Source: Meghimatium bilineatum (taxonomy: Eukaryota; Mollusca; Gastropoda; Stylommatophora; Philomycidae). From it: a stretch of 64,000 nucleotides of DNA. Position 1 is the stretch's first letter; every line of letters starts with the position of its first letter. The stretch lies in the NCBI GenBank assembly GCA_034231615.1, contig CM067318.1:35869382-35933381 (forward strand). The letters run 5' to 3'. This document shows positions 23,025 to 32,738 of this stretch, piece by piece. The notes under the pieces are model-generated. The model ran no database searches, was not told the DNA's origin, and saw nothing but the letters and a program-made list of their open reading frames with translations. Position numbers and translations under genes: made by a program.

Positions 23025-23214
23025 AGAGTGAAGATAGTTGGATGTAGCGATTTATGCGTCTTATCAAAATTTCGTTTTGTTAACTACTGTATGGTGTGTT
23101 TAGTTACAAATGTGGCCACGTCTCCCCGTAATAAACACACATTTCACAATAAGAATTCCTAAGACACATTCATTGTATGATGCTATTTTGTTCAGTTGGA
23201 CAGTTTTTTAAACA

Positions 23215-23650
23215 ACACCATGCTATCAATGCCAAACATGGTCTTTAATAGTCTCGCAGCAAATAAAAATCGTTATATGTGAAATGAAATGTATGAGAAA
23301 AGCTGTAATGGTTGCTAAACTAGATAAAATAAAAAATAAAGTAATTAGGAAAGGGGTAGGTATACTATCATGTATTGAACATATCAAAAGACAGCAAGAA
23401 AAATGGTTTGATCACCTTATAAGAATGAACCTAAATACCAATAAGAGCATATAATAAAAGAGTATCCGGACATAAAACCACAGGCACACCACGAAAACGG
23501 TGGATAGAAAAATCAAGATAACCTTGAACAAACATGGACTCAATTCAACCAAGGTGACACATCTGGCCCTGGATTGACAACACTCCACCCGAGTAGAACG
23601 CTCCTTCATTAGGCATTTGCATTAAGCCGAAGTCTCCTGGGTATGAAAGA
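23215..23650 (+). mobile_element. CR1/RTE-like LINE 3' end
   Basis: Across frame changes the plus strand reads CYQCQTWSL, CEMKCMRKAVMVAKLD, VGILSCIEHIKRQQEKWFDHL, RMN and TTGTPRKRWIEK. The same family occurs at 44.44 kb (+), 59.93 kb (-) and 10.44 kb (-). It includes the uninterrupted version of the site where the 60192-60437 MITE inserted. Confidence 0.75.
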
Positions 23651-23804
23651 ACGCTCATAAAAACAACCCCACTGCACATAGGAAGTAAGAGCTAATCGCT
23701 TGCAATTCCTGGTGCTAGAAAGAAAGAAGAACGGCAGGTGTGAATAATATCAACCATAATTCATCTGAAGAAAGACAACAGCTTTTTAAAATAGATTTAG
23801 CAAA

Positions 23805-24146
23805 GTCCCAGATGACTGGTTAAATGTAACTGTAGGGAGCAAGTCCAAGATGACTGTTTAAATGTAACAGTAGGGAGCAAGTCCAAGATGACTGGTTAAA
23901 TGTAACAGTAGGGAGCAAGTCCACGATCACTGGTTAAATGTAACAGTAGGGAGCAAGTCCACGATCACTGGTTAAATGTAACAGTAGGGAGCAAGTCCAA
24001 GATCACTGGTTAAATGTAACTGTAGGGAACAAGTTCGAGATGACTGGTTAAATGTAACAGTAGGGAGCAAGTCCAAGATCACTGGTTAAATGTAACTGTA
24101 GGGAGCAAGTCCAAGATCACTGATTAAATGTAACTGTAGGGAGCAA
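23805..24146. repeat. 38-bp minisatellite, nine units
   Basis: Units of the type TCCAAGATSACTGGTTAAATG plus TAACWGTAGGGAGCAAG repeat every 38 bp, varying mainly at AAGATG / ACGATC. Confidence 0.95.
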
Positions 24147-24304
24147 TGCTAGGATCTGGGAAGTCTTTTACTTTAGAGAGGTCTTTGCTGTGACCATCCT
24201 GCATTTTTTAGACAAACTGTTAGGTAAAAAGGGTTTATTCCCTACCAGATGTTCAGGCATGATTTCTTCCCAGAAGTCATTGAAGAAAAAATCACGAGGA
24301 TTGG

Positions 24305-24484
24305 TATAGTGGAATTCCTCTATAGAGAATCCTCATATAACACATTTCCCTATATAGCAACACATTTAAAAATCCCCAATTATATTTATTCTTTATTGTT
24401 TGTACTGTACATGGTAAATTTCTGTTATTACATAAAATATTTTGCTGGTCTGGACCAAGTTGTTATAAGGGGATTCCACTATAA
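24305..24484. mobile_element. Candidate short MITE with TATAGTGGAAT termini
   Basis: TATAGTGGAATTCCTC at the left (24306) is inverted at the right (GGGATTCCACTATA, ending near 24484), about 180 bp apart, with TA at the outer edges. This fits a TA-duplicating (pogo/Tc1-mariner type) MITE. Confidence 0.45.
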
Positions 24485-24774
24485 TAAACCTTACATCTTC
24501 TTAGTTTCCTCTCATAGTATACATGGCAAATTGTAGTATTATTCATCTTTGCTCCACCATTGAATCACTGTAATATAAGCAGTTAATTTTGTTTATAAAA
24601 ATATAGCATAACTTTCTGTAATATTTAGAATTTACTGAATGGCTTTTTGCATCTTGCAGACGATCATTAAGAAAACAAACAAAAACAAGCTAATGGGCTT
24701 TTTCTCTCAGTAATGGAAAACTTTCTAAGCGATCATGTTGCTAAAGCAACAGAAGATGTTTGTTTTCATCTTTC

Positions 24775-25255
24775 CCTTTTATCTTCCATATCTTTTATTA
24801 TATTGTTCCTAAACAACATCGCAGCAGCCAGCACGCAGATTGTGCCTCCTGACAGCTCAAGTTTTGGCCATGTTTGCCAGATTTTGAAGAAATATTTCAT
24901 TGATGACTTACAAATGTCTTTGTACCTCAGCATGGGACTACCACAGGCCTTCAGAAGTTTCTCTGAATAGTACTTATTGTGGAATGCGACAATTTGGCAT
25001 TCTGTGGACATGGTCCAGCCCTCGCAATCTATTTTTATTAAATGTTTCCATGGCAGATGGTAGCTGAGTGTGGCGTAAAAGTTATATATTGATGATTTTA
25101 TCGTGCCATTAATGTAAGATTTTGCTGAGACATCTTAGCTGACATGTGTTTAGTCTCCTCTCATGTCTTGTGTAGGTTGTCCATGTTTCAGAACCATAAT
25201 ATAGTTTGGATTACCTTGTTGTGAAGCAGACATTAGCCATTTCAGCAATATTCTC
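24775..25255 (-). mobile_element. LINE remnant (post-RT region)
   Basis: The minus strand carries YGSETWTTY-like, RRLNTCQLRCLSKIL and DHVHRMPNCRIP pieces over several frames, the usual order in CR1/RTE-type proteins. Confidence 0.6.
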
Positions 25256-25301
25256 TTGTTCGGCTGGTCGATTATACTATCGATATAATCACAGACGTTT
25301 C

Positions 25302-25434
25302 TCCTTGATGGTACCAAGACTCTTGTCTAGTTTATCCTTGATGGTACCAAGACTCTTGTCTAGTTTATCCTGGATGGTACCAAGACTCTTGTCTCGTTTA
25401 TCTTTGATGGTTCCAAGAAACTCAAAATCTAGTT
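25302..25434. repeat. 33-bp tandem repeat, four units
   Basis: CTTGATGGTACCAAGACTC followed by TTGTCTAGTTTAT repeats at 33-bp spacing. The last unit is diverged. Confidence 0.9.
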
Positions 25435-25449
25435 TCTCAGAGTGCTTCT

Positions 25450-26440
25450 TCATCAATATTTTTGTTTTGGTAGTGTATTCTATTCAGGAAATAGCATCAA
25501 TACAGCATTTTTTGGCTTTATTTATTTTCTATGCAATATAAATACATTCAATACTTTGCCATCTCTCTAAACAATATGAATATACAATTGTCTGCGGTTA
25601 GATTTGAACACAGTACTTTGGCCATCACAGACTCAAGAGTTTGTGAGCTGGAGGAAGTGGGAAGAAGCTGTGAATGGGTGGCATTTAGCAAAGATAGAAA
25701 GTTATTGACAACAGCTGTGATTCAGCTGGGACGAGAGTGCAGTGACTGGGTTACCAACAGAACAGAGGGATAATCCAAGAACTCATACTGCAGCACTTGA
25801 AGCTACATATAATTTACACATATGGCTCAGTAACACAAGAAATACACATGTGTGGTTGGGGTTTCGTGGCCTACCAAAATGGCAGGAAATTAGCTAAGAA
25901 GTGAGCTGCATATCCCACTATAACATCAAGTACGAGAATGGAAATAGAGGTAGTGACAGCAGATCTCACTTGGCTGGCAACGCAATCACCACCAGACTCA
26001 GTGATTTTATTGAACTCTCTATGCTGTGCAAGATAGAAACATGTTATGACCAATTATACTGTACGCCTAAAAAAATACTACAAAGGAGGTGCATCTAATG
26101 TAGTACCGCAATGACTCTGACAGATTATGGGTCTATGAATAGATGATTCATTTGCCATGTCAGATGTGTTAAGTCTAAGGCATATGGTTCTTGCATTCCA
26201 TGTACCCAGTCTGAGTATTACTGATTGCTTGTTTTGTCTAGGTACAATACATTATTAAAATCAGTTTTTCCATGTTTCATCTATTCCAGTTTGTCCAATG
26301 AGGCAGGCAGAAATAATGGGCAACACCTAATAGCAGTGCAGATTATGCCAGGTGTTAGCTGACCAGTACAACTAAATTGTTGCTCTCACTGAAATGAGTG
26401 ACTCGTAGTGAACTTCCACCAATTTAAGAGAAATTGAAAC
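25450..26440. other. Mostly unrecognised; short LINE 3'-end scrap at 26090-26150
   Basis: TAGTACCGCAATGACTCTGA followed by CAGATTATGGGTCTATGAATA resembles the terminal sequence of the LINE ends at 26.64 and 28.34 kb. Nothing else is recognised. Confidence 0.35.
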
Positions 26441-26449
26441 TTGTAAACT

Positions 26450-26695
26450 GTCCCTTTCCGTGTTGTGTACATGAAGAGGCGTTCTTCAAGGTATGGTGGG
26501 GGTTGAAAGAAGACTAGAAGGCCAGAAGAAGACATGGCTAGATAATATCAATGACTGGGCAGGGTGTGAAGTTTCAAAACTCATCAGGATGGTAGAGGAT
26601 AGCGATGTGTGAAAATCTTTCTGTACCAAATTTATCAATGTGACACTCCTACGACCCTGACGGACTATGGGTTTTATTATTATATCAGTATATTT
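26450..26695 (+). mobile_element. LINE 3' end
   Basis: The plus strand reads VGVERRLEGQKKTWLDNIND, then WAGCEVSKLIRMVEDSDV, the typical 'GRxKKTWxDNIxDW' C-terminus of a non-LTR element. It ends CCTGACGGACTATGGG followed by (TTA)n-like sequence. Confidence 0.7.
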
Positions 26696-26837
26696 TGCCC
26701 ACCTAAACTTCTACCATTGCCATTTAACTGTGATTAAATTCTATGACGCGACTAATGCATGCAATGACATCGCCATTCCAAGTGAACGATTGGCTTTCAT
26801 CCGATCATATCGCCAGTACAATGTGAACGATTGGCTT

Positions 26838-26932
26838 TCAAACCACCATCTCACAAGCTAACTCAACCAAGTTGGGTTTGTGAAGTGAACCAAAAAACCT
26901 CTCTACCACCGAGCCAACATATGGAGAAAATG
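26838..26932 (-). mobile_element. Possible tRNA-derived SINE
   Basis: The minus strand contains TTGGCTCGGTGGTAGAG, close to a tRNA A box, and GGTTTGAAAGCC, like a B box, 65-70 bp downstream. A diverged relative lies at 52145-52235 (TTGGCTAGGTAGTAAAG on the minus strand). Confidence 0.4.
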
Positions 26933-27184
26933 TGTGTTTTCAAACAGTGTTCAGAATAGAATAGACTTCTGGAGATAGTGCCCACTGCAAACGTTTGATG
27001 TTCAACACTGAAACAAAATTTTTTTACTTCTAGTGCAGGAAGTCTCCATCTCCTGATGTTTTTTGGCAGTTGGTGAAAACTGACTTTTTTGGCACTTCAT
27101 AGAACTAAAAGGTTTTGTTTGATGTGCAATTTTAAATTTAGCTAGCTACAAAATTAGGATCAGCCTACAACTTACAGCTGTATA

Positions 27185-27330
27185 TTTCCATGTGACAAGA
27201 CTAAAAAACCTTGGCGGAGATATCCACAGAACTTTAAGTCAATAAATCTTCCATTCTTACAGTGAGTTATAAATATGACATGACTGAAAAAATCTTGGCG
27301 GAGACAACAGAACTGTTAAGTCAATAAATC
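27185..27330. repeat. Diverged direct repeat of about 105 bp
   Basis: Two units share CTAAAAAACCTTGGCGGAGA / CTGAAAAAATCTTGGCGGAGA and ACAGAACT-TTAAGTCAATAAATCT. Confidence 0.7.
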
Positions 27331-27334
27331 TAAA

Positions 27335-27970
27335 TTAACATTTTCATTTTCATATTTTGTGTCTTACTAACTCTAACCTTGTGAAGTAATCAAATATGAT
27401 CAATGTACTTATATATTCATATTCCGTATCAATTCCTCTTTCCAATGATATATTCATATTCCGTATCATTCCTCTTTCCAATGATATATTACACATACAC
27501 TATTTATCAATATTAGTATGTCAAGTGATACAATGAAAAACACATGTAGGGAAATTTTTCTACCCCTGAAATATTTTCATATTTTTATTGCTTCTGGTGT
27601 CAATCAGAACAATGTACAGAGCTAACATTTATTGATATAAATTCATCAAATAAAATGCATAATGATTAGAATTGGATATACTTGTGTAAACATTCTTGAA
27701 AAATGGATATCATCAATGACAAGTATGGATACATTTGGGTAAGTCACAATATTTATACTAATAAATTAACATTTTCATTTTCTTGTTTTGTGTTTTACTA
27801 ACTCTAACCTTGTGAAGTAATCAAATATCATCAATGTACTTATATATTCATATTCTGTATCCATACCCCTTTCCAATGATATATTACACATACACTATTT
27901 ATTAATATTAGTATGTCAAGTGATACAATGAAAAACACATGTAAGGACATTTTTCTACTCCTGAAAATTA
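27335..27970. repeat. Direct duplication of about 200 bp, copies 430 bp apart
   Basis: 27335-27570 and 27766-27970 share long near-identical runs (TACTAACTCTAACCTTGTGA, ACATACACTATTTATYAATA, ATGTCAAGTGATACAATGAA). The first copy has an extra local tandem of the CATATTCCGTATC block. Confidence 0.9.
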
Positions 27971-28229
27971 ATTTGGTCCAAATCTAAAAATAATCAAGTC
28001 CTGAAAGAGATAATCAGTAAATAGTAACAGAAAACAAAGGAAAATGTCATAGTAACACTATCTACCTTCAAGAGTGTCGTAAAAGGCGACAAAGTAAATT
28101 ATGGGTTACGTTGTTACATATCATGATGCAAGTCTTGGACAATATTTTAATCTGGATAATGGAAAATTAGAAGCGATATGGGTGTCGTTATATAGAATAA
28201 TGATGAGAGTACCATGGGCAGCGTGGAAG

Positions 28230-28410
28230 ACGTAAATATGAAATTCTAGATTAATAACGTCAAGGAAGGGTCTGGACATGATTTTTATGCACTCGTCCAA
28301 ATGGCTGAGGACAGGTATTTTGGGGACTTTTTGTTTTGAGATCTCCTATGTGGCACGCCAACGACCCTGATTGGTTATGGGCCTATGTATTATTATTATA
28401 TTAATATTAT
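28230..28410 (+). mobile_element. LINE 3'-end remnant
   Basis: It aligns with the end at 26.5-26.7 kb (GACAGGTATTTTGGGGAC, then CCAACGACCCTGATTGGTTATGGGCC-type ending and TTATTATTAT). Coding content is decayed. Confidence 0.55.
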
Positions 28411-28589
28411 GTGTTTTCTTTCTTTGCTATTCGATAAACGGATTTCCTCCTGAAAAGAATGGCAAACTACAGGAGTAATGTGCCTAGTATTTCTATTTTG
28501 AAGTGTTAAGATCAATAGTCGTCGACTCCTTAACAACATCTTAACCAGAAAGCTTTTTTTTGGGTGGGGGAGTTACATAAAGAGACATA

Positions 28590-28795
28590 ATAGCACGGAA
28601 AGATGAATATCAGAAGACAGAGTTAATGGCAACAAGGGAAGATGGCGATCAAGACGACGATGGTGCAGTGATATATCCGATTGCTTAAACATGTGTCTTG
28701 CTGCAGCATGTCAACTCACCTAGAATCGAGGAGTGTCCAAAAAATCCATAAGGAAGACCACGTTCTGGAAAGAATAAGTCACATGATGATGATAT
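28590..28795 (+). mobile_element. RTE-like LINE 3' end
   Basis: One frame reads RWRSRRRWCSDISDCLNM, then SLAAACQLT-like and KSIRKTTFWKE, a known style of RTE C-terminus, and ends in (ATG)n. Confidence 0.55.
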
Positions 28796-28860
28796 TAATA
28801 GTATTATATCATATGAAGCTTTCCATTCCTTTAATGACATCCTTTCATATATCATCTATT

Positions 28861-29090
28861 TATAAACCCATAACCCGTCAGAGTCGTAGGGATACTACAT
28901 TGGATGCATCAACACACATAAATCCTTCAGTGTTTTCTATCTTCAAAGAGCGATGAAAAATCACATGTCCAGTTTTTGACACTGTCTGTTAGGACCCCCC
29001 CCCCGCCCCCTCTGCCTTTTCCACCTTCGACTGTTCCTTGTAGTACCGTTTTTGACAAGTAATTATGTCGGCGTACATTTCCAAACTATG
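28861..29090 (-). mobile_element. LINE 3'-end fragment
   Basis: Parallel to the copy at 21570-21760 on the same strand: the (A)CATTGGATSMATCAA, TTCTATCTTC and CTGTTCCTTGTAGTA blocks occur in the same order. It contains a C-run at 28987-28999. Confidence 0.55.
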
Positions 29091-29339
29091 CAAGTTTTCA
29101 CTATTGAAAGTTATGGCTCTTGTGGGCCTGTATGTAGCTCTATTTTATTTCTCACGTTAACATTTTTCTTATGCTCCCTATACGAGATGAATAGAATTCA
29201 TATGTAACATTTGTAGTCGAATTCATGTAATCGTCTCCCCATGTCTGCAGTAAGTGCCCAATTATCACAGAAATATGATTTGGAATTATTGATGACATGG
29301 TCATTAGTGAAAATAAATAAATGTATAAAAACACAACAA

Positions 29340-29471
29340 AAGTGTGCTTTTAGACGGAAGTGTCGTATTCTCAGTCGAAATATTGTGACTTGTTCGTTTC
29401 TGTTCTATCTGCTGATGTTATCTTAATCATGTCTGTTATTTACGTTTAGTTCTCTCTAATGAAGTCTCATT
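29340..29471. repeat. 132-bp exact duplicate, copy 1
   Basis: Identical base for base to 31223-31354, as far as I can compare by eye. No TIR, tail or coding content is evident. Confidence 0.9.
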
Positions 29472-29644
29472 AGGTTGCCGTCAACCTAACCATAGAAAAT
29501 AGACTTTGATAGTTACAGATTCGCTTTGACTATAAATATACGGACATGATTAATATCACATCCAAGAATGACCGAAGTAGGGCATGTATCCAAGTAAATC
29601 TGGGCATTTATGTTGGTTTGATTGCGCTACATATTACCTAACAG

Positions 29645-30545
29645 ACTAGTTTCAGATCGGGCAGAGGAACAAGAGATTAAATTCTTAGCATGAGACTTAT
29701 TATAGAAAAGTGCAGGGAATTCTCAACTGGCCTGCATATGTGCTTCATAGATTACTCAAAAGTGTTCGACTGAATCTATACCACCAGAAACTATGGGAGA
29801 TAATAAACAGCACGGGTTCCTCAAGACATCTGATTCACCTAATTGAAGAACTTTACCAAGATCAAAAAGCTCAGTGAAGTTAGAAGGCGATCTCTCAGAG
29901 TGGTTTGATGTACAGAGTAGAATAAGGCAAGGAGTAACACTCTCCCCATACCTATTCAACATCTACGCAGAAAATATGAGGAATGTGAGAGAAGACATAC
30001 ACAATGCTTACTATCACGTTTTAAACATCGGTGGTTCCCTTAACTACGCTACGCAGACGACACTGTGTTTCTTTCAAGTGATATAAAGGGATTGGAACAA
30101 CCAATCAAGAACACAAAGAAATACAGCGAATCACAAAACTTATATTTAAACGCGTAAAAACATAAAGCATGTCAACAGATATAACAACACAACAACAAAA
30201 AATCAGAATAGACAATACCGAGATAGAATGTGTGAATAAATTCGAATACTTAGGAGCAAACATCAGCGGAGAGGAGACTGCAGGGCAGAGATAAGGAAGA
30301 GATTGGTATTGTCATATTGTAAAATAACACGGTTGAAAAACATGGGGAAAAAATTGAAACGAAACTGTTAATTCTGCGAACTTTTATTTTTACGGTTGCA
30401 ACATACGACTGTGAAATATAAACCCTTGGTAAAACGGCGGCAAAAAAGATAAACGCCTTTGGGTTGAAATACTACAGAAAGATACTTAGAATATCATGGA
30501 AGGAAAAAGAGAAACTCAGATATTATAAACACATTAAAGATTCCT
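29645..30545 (+). mobile_element. RTE/CR1-like LINE, partial reverse transcriptase, frameshifted
   Basis: Motif A reads MCFIDYSKVFD, preceded by LRLIIEKCREF-like sequence. Motif B reads IRQGVTLSPYLFNIYAENM. The motif C area (CTACGCTACGCAGACGACAC) corresponds to YADD with an insertion. The thumb reads FGLKYYRKILRISWKEKE. Several frameshifts and stops make it a pseudogene. The 48.06-48.78 kb minus copy is the closest relative in the window. Confidence 0.78.
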
Positions 30546-30614
30546 TAGTGTTGGTTACTGTTGGCTTGGAGAGTCCCACAAATTGTTTTGCAGAGACGCC
30601 ACTTTGGGCTAGAC

Positions 30615-31105
30615 CAGGGGTGGGCAAACACGGCCCGCGGGCCGCATGCGGCCCGCCATTGGATATTTTGCAGCCCTCAAACACATTTTTATATACACGA
30701 ACATTGTAAAAATATTTGCAAAACCTTTTATTCATATTTGAAAATATACTGTTATAGTGTAAGTCTGTTAGAAATGTAATTTATTTCAGAAGTTGACAAC
30801 ATTATGTAGAACTACCATTATTTACAATAAAAATATTTAATTGATTACTTACCGAGAATTTTAAACTTCTTCTTCAGCGTAAAATCTCAAACTCCTGCTG
30901 AATTCTCTTGTAGCAGGACATGTCCTACTAGATTTCCAGCAGAATGGAAATGCGTTGTGTCGCCGTTTTATTTGCGCCAATGGCCCGACTCATCCGTCTT
31001 CGGCGGTGAATTTTAAACAAAAACATACATGATATTATATGCGGCCCTCCAATAGCTTTACAATTTTCAATGCGGCCTAATGCACAAAAAGTTTGCCCAC
31101 CCCTG
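30615..31105. mobile_element. hAT-type MITE with 8-bp target duplication, carrying a nested SINE
   Basis: The left end CAGGGGTGGGCAAAC and right end GTTTGCCCACCCCTG are perfect inverted repeats. The flanking 8-mers are GGCTAGAC (30607-30614) and GACTAGAC (31106-31113), 7 of 8 matching. Termini of the form CAGGGGTG...CACCCCTG with 8-bp duplications are characteristic of hAT elements. GC-rich CGGCCCGCGGGCCGCATGCG lies just inside. There is no transposase. Removing the nested SINE leaves about 340 bp. Confidence 0.92.
30867..31007 (-). mobile_element. SINE-like family B inserted in the hAT MITE
   Basis: The perfect 11-bp repeat GAATTTTAAAC at 30856-30866 and 31008-31018 shows insertion after the MITE. 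The stem here is TAGTAGGAC/GTCCTGCTA, with the loop shortened. Confidence 0.92.
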
Positions 31106-31222
31106 GACTAGACTGTTGTTCTGTGAATAGTGAAACTGGGACAGTCCTATAGTATGTGTAATGTTATCTGTGTTGTTGCTCTACAGATGCATACCGCAGA
31201 GTCGCTTATGCCGCTTTGATGT

Positions 31223-31354
31223 AAGTGTGCTTTTAGACGGAAGTGTCGTATTCTCAGTCGAAATATTGTGACTTGTTCGTTTCTGTTCTATCTGCTGATG
31301 TTATCTTAATCATGTCTGTTATTTACGTTTAGTTCTCTCTAATGAAGTCTCATT
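31223..31354. repeat. 132-bp exact duplicate, copy 2
   Basis: Second copy of 29340-29471. It ends exactly where a family B SINE begins. Confidence 0.9.
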
Positions 31355-31515
31355 CACTCGCCGAAGACGAATGTGTCGGGTCATTGATGCAAATACAACG
31401 GCGACACACAACGCTTTTCCATTCTCTGAACAGCAACCTACTGGAAATTTAGTATGGTCATGGTCCTGCTACAAAAGAGATCCAGTGGGAGTTTGAGAAT
31501 GAACACTGAAGAAGA
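31355..31515 (+). mobile_element. SINE-like family B copy
   Basis: The 5' core GCCGAAGACGAATGTGTCGG, the CGACACACAACGC block, the CATGGTCCTGC stem and the GAAGAAG tail are all present. No target duplication is clear. Confidence 0.82.
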
Positions 31516-31629
31516 CGACTGTTTAAGCAGAGACTGATTTTCACTGAAACTTTGGGGTAGAAGGAGGTTACCTCCAGTTTTTTGCCAATTCGTCTACTTT
31601 TTTTTAAATTGTCAGGAGTGTCACATTGA

Positions 31630-31874
31630 TAAAGATCAGGCAAATAAAATACTTTGGACACATTAAAAGACATGACACCTTATTGAAGACCTTACTTGAG
31701 GGTAAAGTCAAAGGGAAGCGAGCAAGAGGTAGGCAGAGATACAAGTGGGAGAGCAACTTCACACGATGGACAGGTTACAGTCTAGCAGAGTGCACCACCA
31801 AGACAAGAGACAGGAGATGTTGGAGATACGTTGCAGCCAACCTTCGTTGCGGAGACGGCACTTAATGATGATGA
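31630..31874 (+). mobile_element. Severely 5'-truncated young RTE-like LINE
   Basis: Only the last 245 bp remain (from IRQIKYFGHIKRHDTLL to LRCGDGT and (ATG)n). The 11-mers TGTCACATTGA (31619-31629) and TGTCACAATGA (31875-31885) flank it, 10 of 11 matching. It differs from the 49.6 kb copy at about five positions. Confidence 0.9.
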
Positions 31875-31889
31875 TGTCACAATGAGCTG

Positions 31890-32686
31890 GTATCTATTGC
31901 AGTACTAGTTTTGTGTTCGAGGATAATCTGAAGGTGTTTTATCTGATATTGGGAATAAGTTGTCGTGTTTAGTATGTTGAATACTTGTAAAACTATTTTT
32001 GAATCACTGAAAATTGCGATTTGTTTGCGACCAAAAGTCGTAGAAATTGTACCTAAGTTGTCAATAACGACACAAAGCATTTCATTATTCAGGCAATATG
32101 CTGTTAACTAACATGAGTTTGAGAACCAAGAAAAACAACAACAAACAATAAAATTTGATTTCAATGATTGATTGTTCACTGTTATGTGACCTACATAGAT
32201 AATAATTACCAGTTGCACGGTAAGCAATTGTTATCAGCTGAAATCTCTACATCTAGTTAGACTTTTCACTATCAGCAGCGGACAAGATACAGCCTTGCCC
32301 CATCATTTGAGATGATGTTTATCAGACGTGGTATGCACACGTTATATAACTGAATAAAGAACTTATATTTTCAAGTCATATCAAAGATGGATTAGTGTTG
32401 GACCGATTCACGATCGTTTATGTGTGTGGGTCTAATATATTTGTATTAAACATTATATTCAGTTTTTACCGATACTACAAGCCTCACCCATGCTTACTAT
32501 TTGCTTACAAATTATTTAGTTAAAGTTATTATTCATTTATAAGTAGCAGTACACTTTCTCTATTGGAAGTAAGAACCGGCAAACAAAATATGCATAACTT
32601 ACAATAGATTTACTCATGTACAGAGTACAATTTTTTGAAGCAGTCTGTGCTGTGTAGACTTTTAATTTCTAATTGGAAAATTGGAG
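31890..32686. other. Presumed promoter and 5' flank of the MAM gene
   Basis: Unique AT-rich sequence. TTTATAAGTA at 32537-32546 could be a TATA element roughly 150 bp before the start codon. An in-frame TAA at 32663-32665 precedes the ATG. No other feature is recognised. Confidence 0.3.
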
Positions 32687-32738
32687 ATGATTTCTTTAGC
32701 AATTTTGTACATTGCTTTTTTATCAGCGACAACAATAG
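32687..32738 (+). CDS. MAM gene exon 1: signal peptide
   Basis: ATG opens MISLAILYIAFLSATTI and the exon ends in phase 1 at GTGAGT. The leftover G plus AA of exon 2 gives Glu. The in-frame TAA 24 bp upstream makes this the first possible Met of this exon. The hydrophobic run and phase-1 end suit a secretory leader. Which non-coding 5' exons exist is unknown. Confidence 0.78.

Noticed and set aside
24713-24970. 85-codon plus-strand frame with hydrophobic stretch
   Set aside because: It is the antisense of a LINE remnant read on the minus strand.
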